Shown here piece by piece: positions 35,243 to 44,779 of a stretch of DNA of 47,131 nucleotides. The stretch covers positions 1 to 47,131 of the forward strand of contig SAAH01000017.1 of assembly GCA_009929525.1 (NCBI GenBank), in the 5' to 3' direction. Numbering within the stretch: position 1 is the stretch's first letter; the number at the start of each line of letters is the position of its first letter. Source of the DNA: Clostridia bacterium (GTDB lineage: Bacteria; Bacillota; Clostridia; Lachnospirales; Lachnospiraceae). Under the pieces are notes generated by a model. It saw only the letters and a program-made list of their open reading frames with translations. It had not been told where the DNA came from and searched no databases. The translations under genes were made by a program, and so were the position numbers.

Positions 35243-37933
35243 ATGGCTGTGAAAAAATCAGAATTGTATTCCCTATTATGGGATGCTTGTAATAAATTAA
35301 GAGGTGGGGTAGAACCTTCAAGGTATAAAGATTATGTGCTTGTATTGTTATTCTTCAAGTATGTATCAGACAGATATAAAGGGCAACGTTTTGCTGAATT
35401 TACAGTAAATGAAGGTGCCTCATTTGACGACTTGATTGCTGCAAAAGGTAAACCAGATGTTGGCGAAAGAGTTGATGTAATTCTTCAAAAGTTTCTAGAA
35501 GATAATAAGCTAGCAGGTGCACTTCCTGACGTAAGCTTTAACAATCCAGATGAACTAGGTTCTGGTAAAGAACTAGTTGATAAAGTTTCTGGTCTTATAG
35601 CTATTTTCCAAAATCCTGCGATTGACTTTAAAAGCAACAGAGCCAGTGGAGATGACATCATTGGGGATGCATATGAATACTTCATGATGAAATTCGCTCA
35701 GGAGTCTGGTAAGAGTAAGGGACAGTTTTATACACCTAGTGAGGTGTCACGTATTATTGCTAGACTTATTGGTATTGGCAATATTAAACAAGAGACAGGA
35801 AAGAAATGGACCCTCCATGATCCTGCGGCGGGGAGTGGATCATTACTTATTCGTTCAGCAGATGAAGCACCAACTGATGATAATGGTGATTCCATAGTAA
35901 CAATATTTGGACAAGAAAAATATCCTGATACTGCTGGTTTAGCAAAGATGAACTTCATCCTACATAACAAAGGAACAGGTGAAATCAAAAGTGGGAATAC
36001 ATTGGCAAACCCACAATATACTGATGATTTTGGTGGACTTAGAAAATTTGATTTTATTGTCATGAACCCACCATTTTCTGATAAAGACTGGACTGATGGA
36101 ATTAAACCATCTGAAGATAAATATAAGAGGTTTGATGGTTATGGCATTCCACCAGAAAAGAATGGTGACTACGCTTGGTTTTTGCATGTTCTAAAAGCAT
36201 TGGAAAGCAACGGTAAGGCGGGGATTATTCTGCCACACGGTGTTCTCTTTAGAGGAAACTCAGAAGAAACCATTAGAAAAGCTGTTCTTGAGAAACGATA
36301 TATCAAGGGTATAGTAGGGCTACCGGCAAACTTATTTTATGGTACAGGAATCCCTGCTAGTATCATCATAATCGATAAAGAAAACGCTGATAAACGTGAA
36401 GGTATCTTTATGATTGATGCGAGCGATGGGTTTAAGAAAGATGGAAATAAGAACCGTCTTCGTGAACAGGATATTGAGAAAATTGTGCAAACCTTTATTC
36501 ACCAAGAAAAGGTTGAGGGGTACTCCCGTTTTATTACCTATAAGGAGATTTTAGAAGAGAACGAAGGAAACCTTAATGTGCCTCGTTATATCCAAAAAAT
36601 AGATGACACATTACCTCAAAACATTGCATCTCATCTTAAGGGGGGTATTCCAGAAGTCGATATTAACTCTTTAGAGAGACTCTGGAAAATATCGCCACAG
36701 TTAAGACAAGAGATATTAACTTGTGTCGATGAAGAACATAATGTCTATAATCTTGCTATAAAACCAAATGAAATTGAAACAGTCATTTCTGAAGATGAAA
36801 ATGTAAAGGTTGAAAAGGAAACTGAATACGGTTCTCTATTCGAGGCGTGGAAAAACAAAGTAAAAAATTCATTACTCAACATTAATACAGATACAAATCC
36901 AAAAGAGTTAATTCGAAGTTTGGGCATTGAAATTTTGAAGGACTTTGAGTCGGCAAAACTTCTCGACAATTACGATGTGTACGACTTCTTGCTAAACTAT
37001 TGGAATGAGAAAATGCAGGATGATGTATATGTAATAAAGGCTAGCGGGTATGAAGCAGGACGTGAGATTGAATATGTGTATGCTCAAAAGAAAACTAAAG
37101 ATGAAAATGGAGAAGAAATAAAAATCGACGATACTTCAAAAATGAAGTCTTTTGAAGGTGCTTTAATTTCGAGAGACATTATTGAACGGGAGTATTTTGA
37201 AACTGAGTTAATGTCTCTTAATGAGCTAATCGAAAAGTCTGCATTACTTGAATCAGAATTGGATGAAATGAGAGAAGAAGAATCAGGTGACGAAGGTTTG
37301 CTTGTAAATGCTTTGAATGAAAAAGGGGACGGAATACCTAAAGCAAATCTGAATAAACAGATAAAAGAACTTGAAAGTAAAAAGACTTCTGAAGTGATAG
37401 ATGACATTACGAAACTTATTGAATTATTTGATGCAGGCAGTACTTCAGAGATGGAGAAAATCGTCAAAGCCAATAGTAAGCTGAAGACATATGAGCTTAG
37501 AAATAAGAACGGTTCATTTGGAAAGGCTAAGCTTAAAAATGCATTAAAAGAAGCAAATGACAATGCAATAATGCCTGAAACATATGTCGAGGAATATAAT
37601 GCTCTTCTTTCTTATCAAGCTAAGTTAACTGAAAAAGAAGAGGCTGATAAAGCGATTAAAGAAGCTCAAAAAGAACTAGATGATTTAGTGCTTGCTAAAT
37701 ACGGGGAACTAACAATTGATGAAGTAAAGTATTTACTCTTTGACAAAAAGTGGATGGCAAGACTCGGAAACGACATAATTGATGCGATTGATCAGGTGCT
37801 GAATTCTCTTGCCTCTAAGGTTGTCTTAATTGCCAAACGCTATGAGCACACTTTAGGAGAGATTGAAGAAAAGGCAGCTCAGTCAAAAGCTAAGGTGAAG
37901 TCTGCTTTAGAAAGGATGGGATACAAATGGTAA
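35243..37933 (+). CDS. hsdM: Type I restriction-modification DNA methyltransferase subunit HsdM (long form)
   Basis: HsdM methylates adenine (N6) at the site chosen by HsdS. The 896-aa protein contains an N-terminal HsdM helical domain (SLLWDACNKLRGG...), FYTPSEVSRIIARLI (about 162), the SAM motif DPAAGSGSLL (from about 193) and the catalytic motif NPPF (about 275). Ordinary HsdM is about 500 aa; here an extra ~400 residues follow. They are rich in charged helices (LLESELDEMREEE, QIKELESKK, KEAQKELDDLV) and end with ELTIDEVKYLLFDKKWMARL and a final helix. Long HsdM forms with this type of C-terminus are known. GAGAGG precedes the start. Its last 7 bases overlap hsdS. Confidence 0.95.
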   Translation: MAVKKSELYSLLWDACNKLRGGVEPSRYKDYVLVLLFFKYVSDRYKGQRFAEFTVNEGASFDDLIAAKGKPDVGERVDVILQKFLEDNKLAGALPDVSFNNPDELGSGKELVDKVSGLIAIFQNPAIDFKSNRASGDDIIGDAYEYFMMKFAQESGKSKGQFYTPSEVSRIIARLIGIGNIKQETGKKWTLHDPAAGSGSLLIRSADEAPTDDNGDSIVTIFGQEKYPDTAGLAKMNFILHNKGTGEIKSGNTLANPQYTDDFGGLRKFDFIVMNPPFSDKDWTDGIKPSEDKYKRFDGYGIPPEKNGDYAWFLHVLKALESNGKAGIILPHGVLFRGNSEETIRKAVLEKRYIKGIVGLPANLFYGTGIPASIIIIDKENADKREGIFMIDASDGFKKDGNKNRLREQDIEKIVQTFIHQEKVEGYSRFITYKEILEENEGNLNVPRYIQKIDDTLPQNIASHLKGGIPEVDINSLERLWKISPQLRQEILTCVDEEHNVYNLAIKPNEIETVISEDENVKVEKETEYGSLFEAWKNKVKNSLLNINTDTNPKELIRSLGIEILKDFESAKLLDNYDVYDFLLNYWNEKMQDDVYVIKASGYEAGREIEYVYAQKKTKDENGEEIKIDDTSKMKSFEGALISRDIIEREYFETELMSLNELIEKSALLESELDEMREEESGDEGLLVNALNEKGDGIPKANLNKQIKELESKKTSEVIDDITKLIELFDAGSTSEMEKIVKANSKLKTYELRNKNGSFGKAKLKNALKEANDNAIMPETYVEEYNALLSYQAKLTEKEEADKAIKEAQKELDDLVLAKYGELTIDEVKYLLFDKKWMARLGNDIIDAIDQVLNSLASKVVLIAKRYEHTLGEIEEKAAQSKAKVKSALERMGYKW

Positions 37934-39153
37934 CTTATCCTGCTGATTGGGAAAAAGTTAAATTAGCTGATTTAATAATCAAAGGGGGATCAGGTGGAAC
38001 ACCCAATACTTCAAAAGAGGAATATTACAAAGGTAGAATTCCGTTTTTAAGTATTTCAGATATCACTAATTCAAACGGATATATTTATAGAACAGAAAAA
38101 AGTATAAGTGAATTAGGATTAAATTCATCGGCTGCATGGATTGTCCCAGCTGAAGCTCTTACTTTAGCAATGTATGCATCTGTAGGGAAAGTAGCAATTT
38201 TAAAGAAAGATATTGCTACTTCTCAAGCTTTTTACAATATGATATTTTCCGGCTTAGGAACTAGGGATTTTGTATATTATTATTTAAAAAAATTTGACAG
38301 AGATAATTTATGGAATCCATTGATATCTACGGGGACTCAAGCTAATTTGAATGCGAAAAAGATACGTAATTTAGAAATATACCTGCCCCCTCTTCCAGAA
38401 CAACAAGCCATCGCTGCAACGCTATCATATTTTGATGAGCATATCGACAATCTAACTGAACTAATTGAAAAGAAAAAAGCAATCCGTGATGGTGCTTTGG
38501 AGGATTTAGTCAGTGGGAGAACAAGGCTTGATGGGTTTAATGGTGAGTGGGTCGATATAAAAGTAGGGGATTTTCTTGAGTTTAAAAACGGTTTGAATAA
38601 GGGAAAAGATTTTTTTGGCACAGGTACTCCTATTGTTAATTATATGGATGTCTATAAAAACCGCGGCTTAGTCAAAAAGGATATTAAAGGAAAAGTGAAT
38701 CTATCATTAGGTGAAATAAAGAGGTTTGAAGTGAGGAAGAACGATGTATTCTTTACGAGGACATCAGAAACACCTGAAGAGGTGGGTATCAGCTCTGTTT
38801 TATTAGAGGATATAAGTAATTGTGTTTTCAGTGGATTTATCTTAAGAGGCAGACCGATGAATAAATTGATTTCTCCTGAATACTGTAAATTCTGCTTTTC
38901 AACAAATGATGTTCGTCATGATATTATCAAAAATTGCACTTACACTACACGTGCTTTAACAAATGGAAATCAACTTTCTAAAATAGTATTGCATGTTCCG
39001 TTTGATATCAAAGAACAAGAAGCAATTGCTGAGGTTCTGACATCACTGGATGATGAAATAGAATCTCTCAAAATAGAAAAAGAAAAAATGTTACAAATTA
39101 AAGAAGGTGCAATGGACGACCTCTTAACAGGCCGTGTGCGTCTTAAAGCATGA
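37927..39153 (+). CDS. hsdS: Type I restriction-modification specificity subunit HsdS
   Basis: HsdS determines the bipartite DNA target of the complex. The 408-aa protein has the expected two target-recognition domains (about 1-150 and 205-355). Each is followed by a conserved helical spacer: LPPLPEQQAIAATLSYFDEH...ALEDLVSGRTRL in the centre and KEQEAIAEVLTSLDDEI...AMDDLLTGRVRL at the C-terminus. The two spacers are alike in protein but diverged in DNA, so exchange of half-sites by recombination is not favoured. It overlaps the end of hsdM by 7 bp, and hsdR follows after 13 bp. No second hsdS or recombinase is in the window. The recognition sequence cannot be predicted by eye. Confidence 0.95.
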   Translation: MVTYPADWEKVKLADLIIKGGSGGTPNTSKEEYYKGRIPFLSISDITNSNGYIYRTEKSISELGLNSSAAWIVPAEALTLAMYASVGKVAILKKDIATSQAFYNMIFSGLGTRDFVYYYLKKFDRDNLWNPLISTGTQANLNAKKIRNLEIYLPPLPEQQAIAATLSYFDEHIDNLTELIEKKKAIRDGALEDLVSGRTRLDGFNGEWVDIKVGDFLEFKNGLNKGKDFFGTGTPIVNYMDVYKNRGLVKKDIKGKVNLSLGEIKRFEVRKNDVFFTRTSETPEEVGISSVLLEDISNCVFSGFILRGRPMNKLISPEYCKFCFSTNDVRHDIIKNCTYTTRALTNGNQLSKIVLHVPFDIKEQEAIAEVLTSLDDEIESLKIEKEKMLQIKEGAMDDLLTGRVRLKA

Positions 39154-39166
39154 GGAGGTAAAGGCT

Positions 39167-42100
39167 ATGTCTGTTGATTTAGAAAGAAAATTGCAAAACA
39201 AGGTCCTTCACTGGTTAATAGATAAAGAGGAAGACGGTGGTCTTGGCTATACTTATCTCGGAAATCTTGAGGATCAGAATAACAAACCTATCAAAGAAGA
39301 TTTGTTAAAGAAGAATCTTGAAAAACGTGGCTATACGAAAGAACAGATTTCCAAGGCTGTAACTGAGCTTGTTTCAAAAGCGAGTAATCAAGTAGATAGT
39401 CTTTACCAAATCAATAAAGAAGTATATTCCCTACTTCGCTATGGCAAGCAAGGTGTTAAAGACGAGAATAAAAATCGTCAAACAGTCCATTATATCGACT
39501 GGAACAATGTCGAGAACAATGATTTTTATGCTGCTGAAGAAGTAAGTGTTCTCTGCTTTAATCAAATAGAGAGAAAACGCCCTGATGTGGTGCTGTATAT
39601 AAACGGCATCGCTCTTGGCATATTTGAGTTAAAGCGTTCATGTGTAAGTATTGGTGAGGGCATTCGTCAGAATCTCACAAACCAAAAAAAAGAGTATATT
39701 CAGAATTTCTTTAGTACTACGCAGTTTCTCTTTGCCGGTAATGAAGCTGAAGGGCTGAAGTATGGAACAATCGAAACTCCTGAGAAGTATTACCTGAACT
39801 GGAAGGAAGATATTAAAGCTACGGACGAACTTTCTTTAACTATTAAAGGTATTCAATCTAAGGAGAGAAATAAGCTAAGAGATGGTGTAATTTCTCTTTG
39901 TCATAAAGAGAGGTTTCTTTCACTAATCCACGACTTTATTATTTTTGATGCTGGAGTGAAAAAGATTGCAAGACATAATCAGTATTTTGCTAATATTGCT
40001 GCTAGGAAAAGAATTCTTGCAGGCGAAGGTGGAATAATCTGGAATACGCAAGGTTCAGGAAAGTCCCTAATTATGGTATGGCTTACTAAGTGGGTTATTG
40101 AGAATGTAGCAGATAGCCGAGTGGTAATCATCACCGACCGAGATGAGCTTGATGACCAAATTGAAAGCCTGTTTATTGATGTAAATGAAAAAGTACGAAG
40201 AACAAAAAGCAGTGCTGATTTAAGAGAGATTCTGAATAAAAATGATGATTCTATTATCTGCTCTTTGATTCATAAATACGGACATAATGCAGGTAAACAA
40301 TCTGACGTGGATCAATACCGTAAAGAATTGATAAAAGACCTCCCTGCTGACTTTAAAGCAAAAGGAAATATTATAGCTTTTATTGACGAGTGCCATCGTA
40401 CTAACTCGGGAAAATTGCATGAGGCTGTAAAAGTACTGATGCCTGAAGCATCACTTATTGGTTTTACAGGTACTCCACTACTCAAAAAAGATAAAGTAAC
40501 GAGTCTTGAGACTTTTGGACCTTACATCCATACTTATAAATTTGATGAGGGTGTTCAAGATGGTGTTGTTCTTGATTTACGTTATGAAGCAAGAGATGTT
40601 GACCAAGACTTATCTAGTAAAGATAAGGTTGATTTATGGTTTGACAATAAAACCTTAGGTCTTACAGATAGAGCAAAGATACAGCTGAAACAAAGTTGGA
40701 CTTCAATCAACAAATTATATAGTTCAAAACAAAGACTTGAGAAAATAGCTAGCGATATCATTTTCGATATGAACTTAAAACCTCGTCTAAAAAATGAGCG
40801 TGGTACTGCCATGCTTGTGGCCAACAGTATATATGAGGCTTGCAGATACTGGGATATTTTTACTAGCAACGGCTTTAACAAATGTGCTGTTGTAACTTCC
40901 TTTGAGCCTTCAACCGCGAGTGTTAGAACAGCTACGAGTGATTTAAGTCAAGAGGGCGAAGAAGAATATAAGAAGTCTATTTATGAGCGTATGCTTAAGG
41001 GCAAAAAATTGTCTGAATTTGAGAAGGAAGTAAAAGAGCAGTTCAAAAAAGAACCTGCTAAGATGAAACTTCTTATCGTGGTAGATAAACTTTTAACAGG
41101 ATTTGATGCTCCAACAGCGACATATCTATATATTGATAAATCTATGAGGGATCATGACCTTTTCCAGGCTATCTGCCGAGTTAATAGACCAGATGGCGAA
41201 GATAAGGACTATGGCTATATCGTAGATTACATGGACTTGTTTCGTAATGTTCAGCTTGCAGTGGCTGATTATACTGCTGAAGCTTTCGATAGCTTTGATA
41301 AGGAAGATGTTGAGGGACTTATAAAGAATCGCTATGACGAAGCTAAATCTGAGATGGTGGGTGCAATTGCATCGCTGAAAGATCTATTAGAAAATGTAAA
41401 TGATCCTAAGGAGGATACGGATTATATTGACTATTTTTGTGGTGACAATAGCGAAGATGATGAAAGTACTGGCCGTAGAGATATTTTGTATACTCTTACT
41501 GCCTCGCTAACACGCTCTTTTGCTAACTGCAGTGATAAACTTGTGAGTGATTATGGCTATTCAGAGGGGCAAGTTAGCAGGCTGAGGAGTGATATTTCAG
41601 GCTATAACAAAATAAAAGAAATGGTAAAACTAGCAAGCTGTGATTATATCGATTTAAAACCATATGAGGCTGATATGCGATATGTCCTTGATACTTATAT
41701 ACGTGCAGAAGATTCTACAGTTGTAAGTGAACTCGGGAATATGTCGTTGGTGGAATTGTTACTTGAAAACACTTCAACAACACCAATAGAGGCCCTGGTA
41801 CAAGGTCTTCCAGGTAATGAAAATGCTAAAGCAGAAATCATCGAAAATAACTTGCAGCATGAAATTGTAAAGAAGATGTCATCTAACCAAGTTTATTATG
41901 GTAAGTTATCAGAAATGCTCCAAGTACTAATCGACCAGAGACGAATAGAGGCTATGAGTTACGAGGAATATTTACGACAAGTTGTTGAGTTGGCACAAGC
42001 AATTTTACACCCAGAAGATAGCTTGGATTATCCTGATACTGTGAAGAATAGCGAGGCTAGAAGAGCCTTTTATGATTATTTTGCGAAGAACGAAAATCTG

Positions 42101-42292
42101 GCTGTAAATTTGGACAGTGCTATCCTTTCTGCATTACGTCCTGATTGGAAAAGGAATTTCCAGAAACAACAAAATATAAGGCTTGCTATTTATGAAAATT
42201 TATTGATATATGGTTATGACGAAGATGAAGCAACGGCGGAGACCGCTGCAGTCTTCGAAATAACTGAAAGGCAGGCAGAATACGATGTGTAG
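39167..42292 (+). CDS. hsdR: Type I restriction endonuclease/translocase subunit HsdR
   Basis: HsdR pumps DNA and cuts unmethylated DNA far from the target. The 1041-aa protein has an N-terminal PD-(D/E)XK nuclease with the FELKR segment (about 153-157). A superfamily 2 motor follows: NTQGSGKSLIMVWL (Walker A, about 293-306), ITDRDELDDQ, IDECHRT (Walker B, about 405), GFTGTPLL, and VDKLLTGFDAP (about 638) with FQAICRVNRPDG. A helical C-terminal region for complex assembly completes it. I placed the start at ATG 39167, after GAGGAGGTAAAGG; an upstream in-frame start (39134) lies inside hsdS and has no such site. The YgjP-type gene begins 8 bp before its end. Confidence 0.95.
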   Translation: MSVDLERKLQNKVLHWLIDKEEDGGLGYTYLGNLEDQNNKPIKEDLLKKNLEKRGYTKEQISKAVTELVSKASNQVDSLYQINKEVYSLLRYGKQGVKDENKNRQTVHYIDWNNVENNDFYAAEEVSVLCFNQIERKRPDVVLYINGIALGIFELKRSCVSIGEGIRQNLTNQKKEYIQNFFSTTQFLFAGNEAEGLKYGTIETPEKYYLNWKEDIKATDELSLTIKGIQSKERNKLRDGVISLCHKERFLSLIHDFIIFDAGVKKIARHNQYFANIAARKRILAGEGGIIWNTQGSGKSLIMVWLTKWVIENVADSRVVIITDRDELDDQIESLFIDVNEKVRRTKSSADLREILNKNDDSIICSLIHKYGHNAGKQSDVDQYRKELIKDLPADFKAKGNIIAFIDECHRTNSGKLHEAVKVLMPEASLIGFTGTPLLKKDKVTSLETFGPYIHTYKFDEGVQDGVVLDLRYEARDVDQDLSSKDKVDLWFDNKTLGLTDRAKIQLKQSWTSINKLYSSKQRLEKIASDIIFDMNLKPRLKNERGTAMLVANSIYEACRYWDIFTSNGFNKCAVVTSFEPSTASVRTATSDLSQEGEEEYKKSIYERMLKGKKLSEFEKEVKEQFKKEPAKMKLLIVVDKLLTGFDAPTATYLYIDKSMRDHDLFQAICRVNRPDGEDKDYGYIVDYMDLFRNVQLAVADYTAEAFDSFDKEDVEGLIKNRYDEAKSEMVGAIASLKDLLENVNDPKEDTDYIDYFCGDNSEDDESTGRRDILYTLTASLTRSFANCSDKLVSDYGYSEGQVSRLRSDISGYNKIKEMVKLASCDYIDLKPYEADMRYVLDTYIRAEDSTVVSELGNMSLVELLLENTSTTPIEALVQGLPGNENAKAEIIENNLQHEIVKKMSSNQVYYGKLSEMLQVLIDQRRIEAMSYEEYLRQVVELAQAILHPEDSLDYPDTVKNSEARRAFYDYFAKNENLAVNLDSAILSALRPDWKRNFQKQQNIRLAIYENLLIYGYDEDEATAETAAVFEITERQAEYDV

Positions 42293-43037
42293 TGAAGAAG
42301 TAATTGGTGGTATGCCAGTTGAAATTATTAAAAAGAAAAACCTTAAAAATCTATATATCAGGGTAAATCCACCAGAAGGTAGTATAACAGTTAGTACTCC
42401 TAGTGATTATCCTGATGAAGAGATAAGGCTTTTTGTATTAAAGAAAATGCCAGAAATCACTAAAGTAAGGGACAGGATGCTATCGCAGGCACGTCAAACA
42501 GAGAGAGAATATGTTTCTGGAGAATCCCATTACCTATGGGGTAAGCCATATCGACTACAAGTTGTCTATGAAGGAAACAAATACGAGATTTCTAAACTAC
42601 CAAACAAGATAATATTGATTGCTCCCGAAAGATCAACAAAAGAATCAAGGGAGAGGGTATTTAATGAATGGTACAGAGAAGAACTTAAACGAGTGTTGGA
42701 TGGCGTTGTTTCAAGGTGTGAAGCAAAAACAAACCTCCATGCTAATGAGTACAAAATTAAGAATATGAAAACTAAGTGGGGTACATGCAATATTGACAAA
42801 AAAAGAATATGGATTAATCTACAGCTAGCCAAGAAGCCAATAGAATGTCTTGAATATGTTGTTATCCATGAACTGGTACACCTGTTAGAAAAGAATCACA
42901 GTCATAGATTCAATTCGCTTGTGGAGGAGTTCTACCCTACCTGGAAAGAGGCAAAAAAGTTATTGTCAGAGTTGCCTTTGGATCATATTGAAAAAGGAGA
43001 ACAGGTAGATTATGAAGAGGAAGATAACTCCAAGTGA
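42285..43037 (+). CDS. YgjP/DUF45 (SprT-like) zinc metallopeptidase
   Basis: A 250-aa protein of the YgjP/DUF45 family, common beside type I restriction genes but of unsettled function. The zinc-binding motif is HELVH (His195-Glu196-His199), followed by NHSHRF with a likely third ligand (His205/His207). The family signatures RVNPPEGSITVSTP and KTKWGTCN are present. All catalytic residues appear intact, so it should be an active peptidase. It overlaps hsdR by 8 bp and the next gene by 26 bp, which strongly ties its production to the restriction enzyme. A role in processing or turnover of the restriction complex is a hypothesis. Confidence 0.88.
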   Translation: MCSEEVIGGMPVEIIKKKNLKNLYIRVNPPEGSITVSTPSDYPDEEIRLFVLKKMPEITKVRDRMLSQARQTEREYVSGESHYLWGKPYRLQVVYEGNKYEISKLPNKIILIAPERSTKESRERVFNEWYREELKRVLDGVVSRCEAKTNLHANEYKIKNMKTKWGTCNIDKKRIWINLQLAKKPIECLEYVVIHELVHLLEKNHSHRFNSLVEEFYPTWKEAKKLLSELPLDHIEKGEQVDYEEEDNSK

Positions 43038-44598
43038 TATATTCGATGTCAATAAAAAATCAGGTGCTCTGATTCTTGGAAAGAATCGCCTTGATGATTA
43101 TGCTACAAAATTTCTGACTAAATACTGCAAACAGGCATTGGTTGAACCGATGCCTCTTCCGGTTGATGACATTCTTAAGGATATGGGGCTTACTGTTCAA
43201 GAGGTTCATTTATCAAGCGACCTAGATATTTTTGGATGTTGTTTACTTCTGGATGCAGATGTGGATATTTATGATAGGGAAACAGGTAAATATTTATCAA
43301 CTTCCTTCAGTGCTGGAACAGTATTGATTGACCCCTTGTCTGAGGCTGTATATGGTGAAGGATCGAAAAGAAATACGCTCATTCATGAAGCACTCCACTG
43401 GGAAAAAGATAAAACTTATTTTCAAATTCTTGAGGTTAAAAATAAAAACGAATCTGAAAAACTATATCCAATCTTATGCCGACAATCTGAGACTTTCTTT
43501 ACACCGCCTGAAGGAAAGAAGACAAAGGAAAATGAAGTTCGATGGTTGGAATGGCAAGCACACAGATTAGCACCTAGAGTACTGATGCCCAAAAGCAGCT
43601 TTAAAAAGAAGGCGTTAGAGTTTATTGAGCAGTATAAAGCATCTGGTGAGAATATAATATACTCTTGCGATACCTTGATTGAGAATTTAAGCAGTTTCTT
43701 TATAACATCAAGACTATCAGTAAAATATAGATTGATTGAAGTTGGTTTAGAGGATACTATATCAGAGTTCTCTGATTACAATGATGTCTATGAAGAAATC
43801 AATAGTAATAAAGATTTTGTTAAATTAACACCAGTAGAAGCAGTAAAGATAATAGATTCCGATTCAACTCTACAAAATTGGATAACAGAAAGACATTTTG
43901 TATACGCTGACGGATATTTTGTACTTGCCGACAGCCAATATGTTACACAAAAGGATGGAAAACTCTTTTTAACACCAAAGGCAAAGCAAAATCTTTCTAG
44001 ATGTGTTATCAATATTCGTGAACAGAATTTTGTATCATACGCTAATACTTACAAAGACTTGCTTGGGTATGCGGTACTTAAGAAGGTTGAAGCTATTGAT
44101 AGTAGACTTCTTACGTTTCATCCTAAGTACCAATCCCCTTTACTAAATGAGCCTGAAGAAACATATCAAGCATTTTCTCAACAGCTAGCTTCTTATAATG
44201 AGGATGAAGAAATTGAACTCATTAAGTTGCTTGGTGATCCTACCAAAACACTATGTAATTGTCTGTGGTTTTTGATGGAAAATAGAAAGTGGAATTATCC
44301 TGATAAATTTAATGAAGAGACAGGACTCCACAAAAATTACCATGGTAGAATAAAAAATGATAAAGCCAATAACATGACAACGAGCGTGTTGATGGCCATC
44401 TGCGTTGGTATGCAGTTATGCACGAGGATTACGCAAAAGATTTTTGATAAATCAAATAATAAACTAGATTATTATAAAGATCCCGATAAGACATATATTC
44501 GTATTATGGATACTATGCCAGGGCTTTCGCTTGATGATTTCAATGGTATTCTAGAGCAATGTGGTATTCAGGAATTAGGTAGTGAAATAAAAGAATAA
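43012..44598 (+). CDS. ImmA/IrrE-like metallopeptidase with a large unknown C-terminal domain
   Basis: A 528-aa protein. The N-terminal ~215 residues match the ImmA/IrrE (DUF955) layout: LPVDDILKDMGLTVQEV, a beta region, then the zinc motif HEALH (His125, Glu126, His129), a likely third ligand in EVRWLEWQAHRLAP (Glu180), and RVLMP. In mobile elements such peptidases cleave repressors after a signal. The remaining ~310 residues match nothing I know. They contain VKLTPVEAVKIIDSD, CVINIREQNFVSYANTYKDLLGYAVL and a conserved-looking end (RIMDTMPGLSLDDFNGILEQCGIQELG). The fusion of protease and unknown domain, inside a restriction operon, is unusual. It overlaps the YgjP-type gene by 26 bp and ends just before a terminator. 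Confidence 0.78.
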   Translation: MKRKITPSDIFDVNKKSGALILGKNRLDDYATKFLTKYCKQALVEPMPLPVDDILKDMGLTVQEVHLSSDLDIFGCCLLLDADVDIYDRETGKYLSTSFSAGTVLIDPLSEAVYGEGSKRNTLIHEALHWEKDKTYFQILEVKNKNESEKLYPILCRQSETFFTPPEGKKTKENEVRWLEWQAHRLAPRVLMPKSSFKKKALEFIEQYKASGENIIYSCDTLIENLSSFFITSRLSVKYRLIEVGLEDTISEFSDYNDVYEEINSNKDFVKLTPVEAVKIIDSDSTLQNWITERHFVYADGYFVLADSQYVTQKDGKLFLTPKAKQNLSRCVINIREQNFVSYANTYKDLLGYAVLKKVEAIDSRLLTFHPKYQSPLLNEPEETYQAFSQQLASYNEDEEIELIKLLGDPTKTLCNCLWFLMENRKWNYPDKFNEETGLHKNYHGRIKNDKANNMTTSVLMAICVGMQLCTRITQKIFDKSNNKLDYYKDPDKTYIRIMDTMPGLSLDDFNGILEQCGIQELGSEIKE

Positions 44599-44607
44599 AA
44601 AGTTGAT

Positions 44608-44709
44608 AACTCGATGAGTTGGTTTAGGACCCCGAAAGGGGTTCTTTTTTTATGCCCAAATTAGAAAAGGCTGATAAATAGGCAAATTCAGCTCAACTCA
44701 ACGAGTTGG
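44608..44709. repeat. Two near-identical 15-bp inverted repeats
   Basis: AACTCGATGAGTTGG (44608-44622) and AACTCAACGAGTTGG (44695-44709) share the symmetric frame AACTC-N3-GAGTT plus GG. The centres are 87 bp apart, flanking the restriction-operon terminator. They look like two operator half-sets or recombination-type repeats. Confidence 0.5.
44626..44651 (+). terminator. Terminator of the restriction operon
   Basis: AGGACCCC pairs with GGGGTTCT around a GAAA tetraloop, followed by seven T. It closes the transcript that begins near 34.97 kb. Confidence 0.92.
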
Positions 44710-44779
44710 TCGTGAAATTTTGAAACCTATTATATTTATAAATGTAAGGTACAAGCTTTACAAAAATTAAATGCGTCTA

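Noticed and set aside
37927-39153. Phase-variable hsdS through recombination between its two conserved spacers
   Set aside because: The spacers are alike in protein but clearly different in DNA, and there is no second hsdS, inverted repeat or recombinase nearby.
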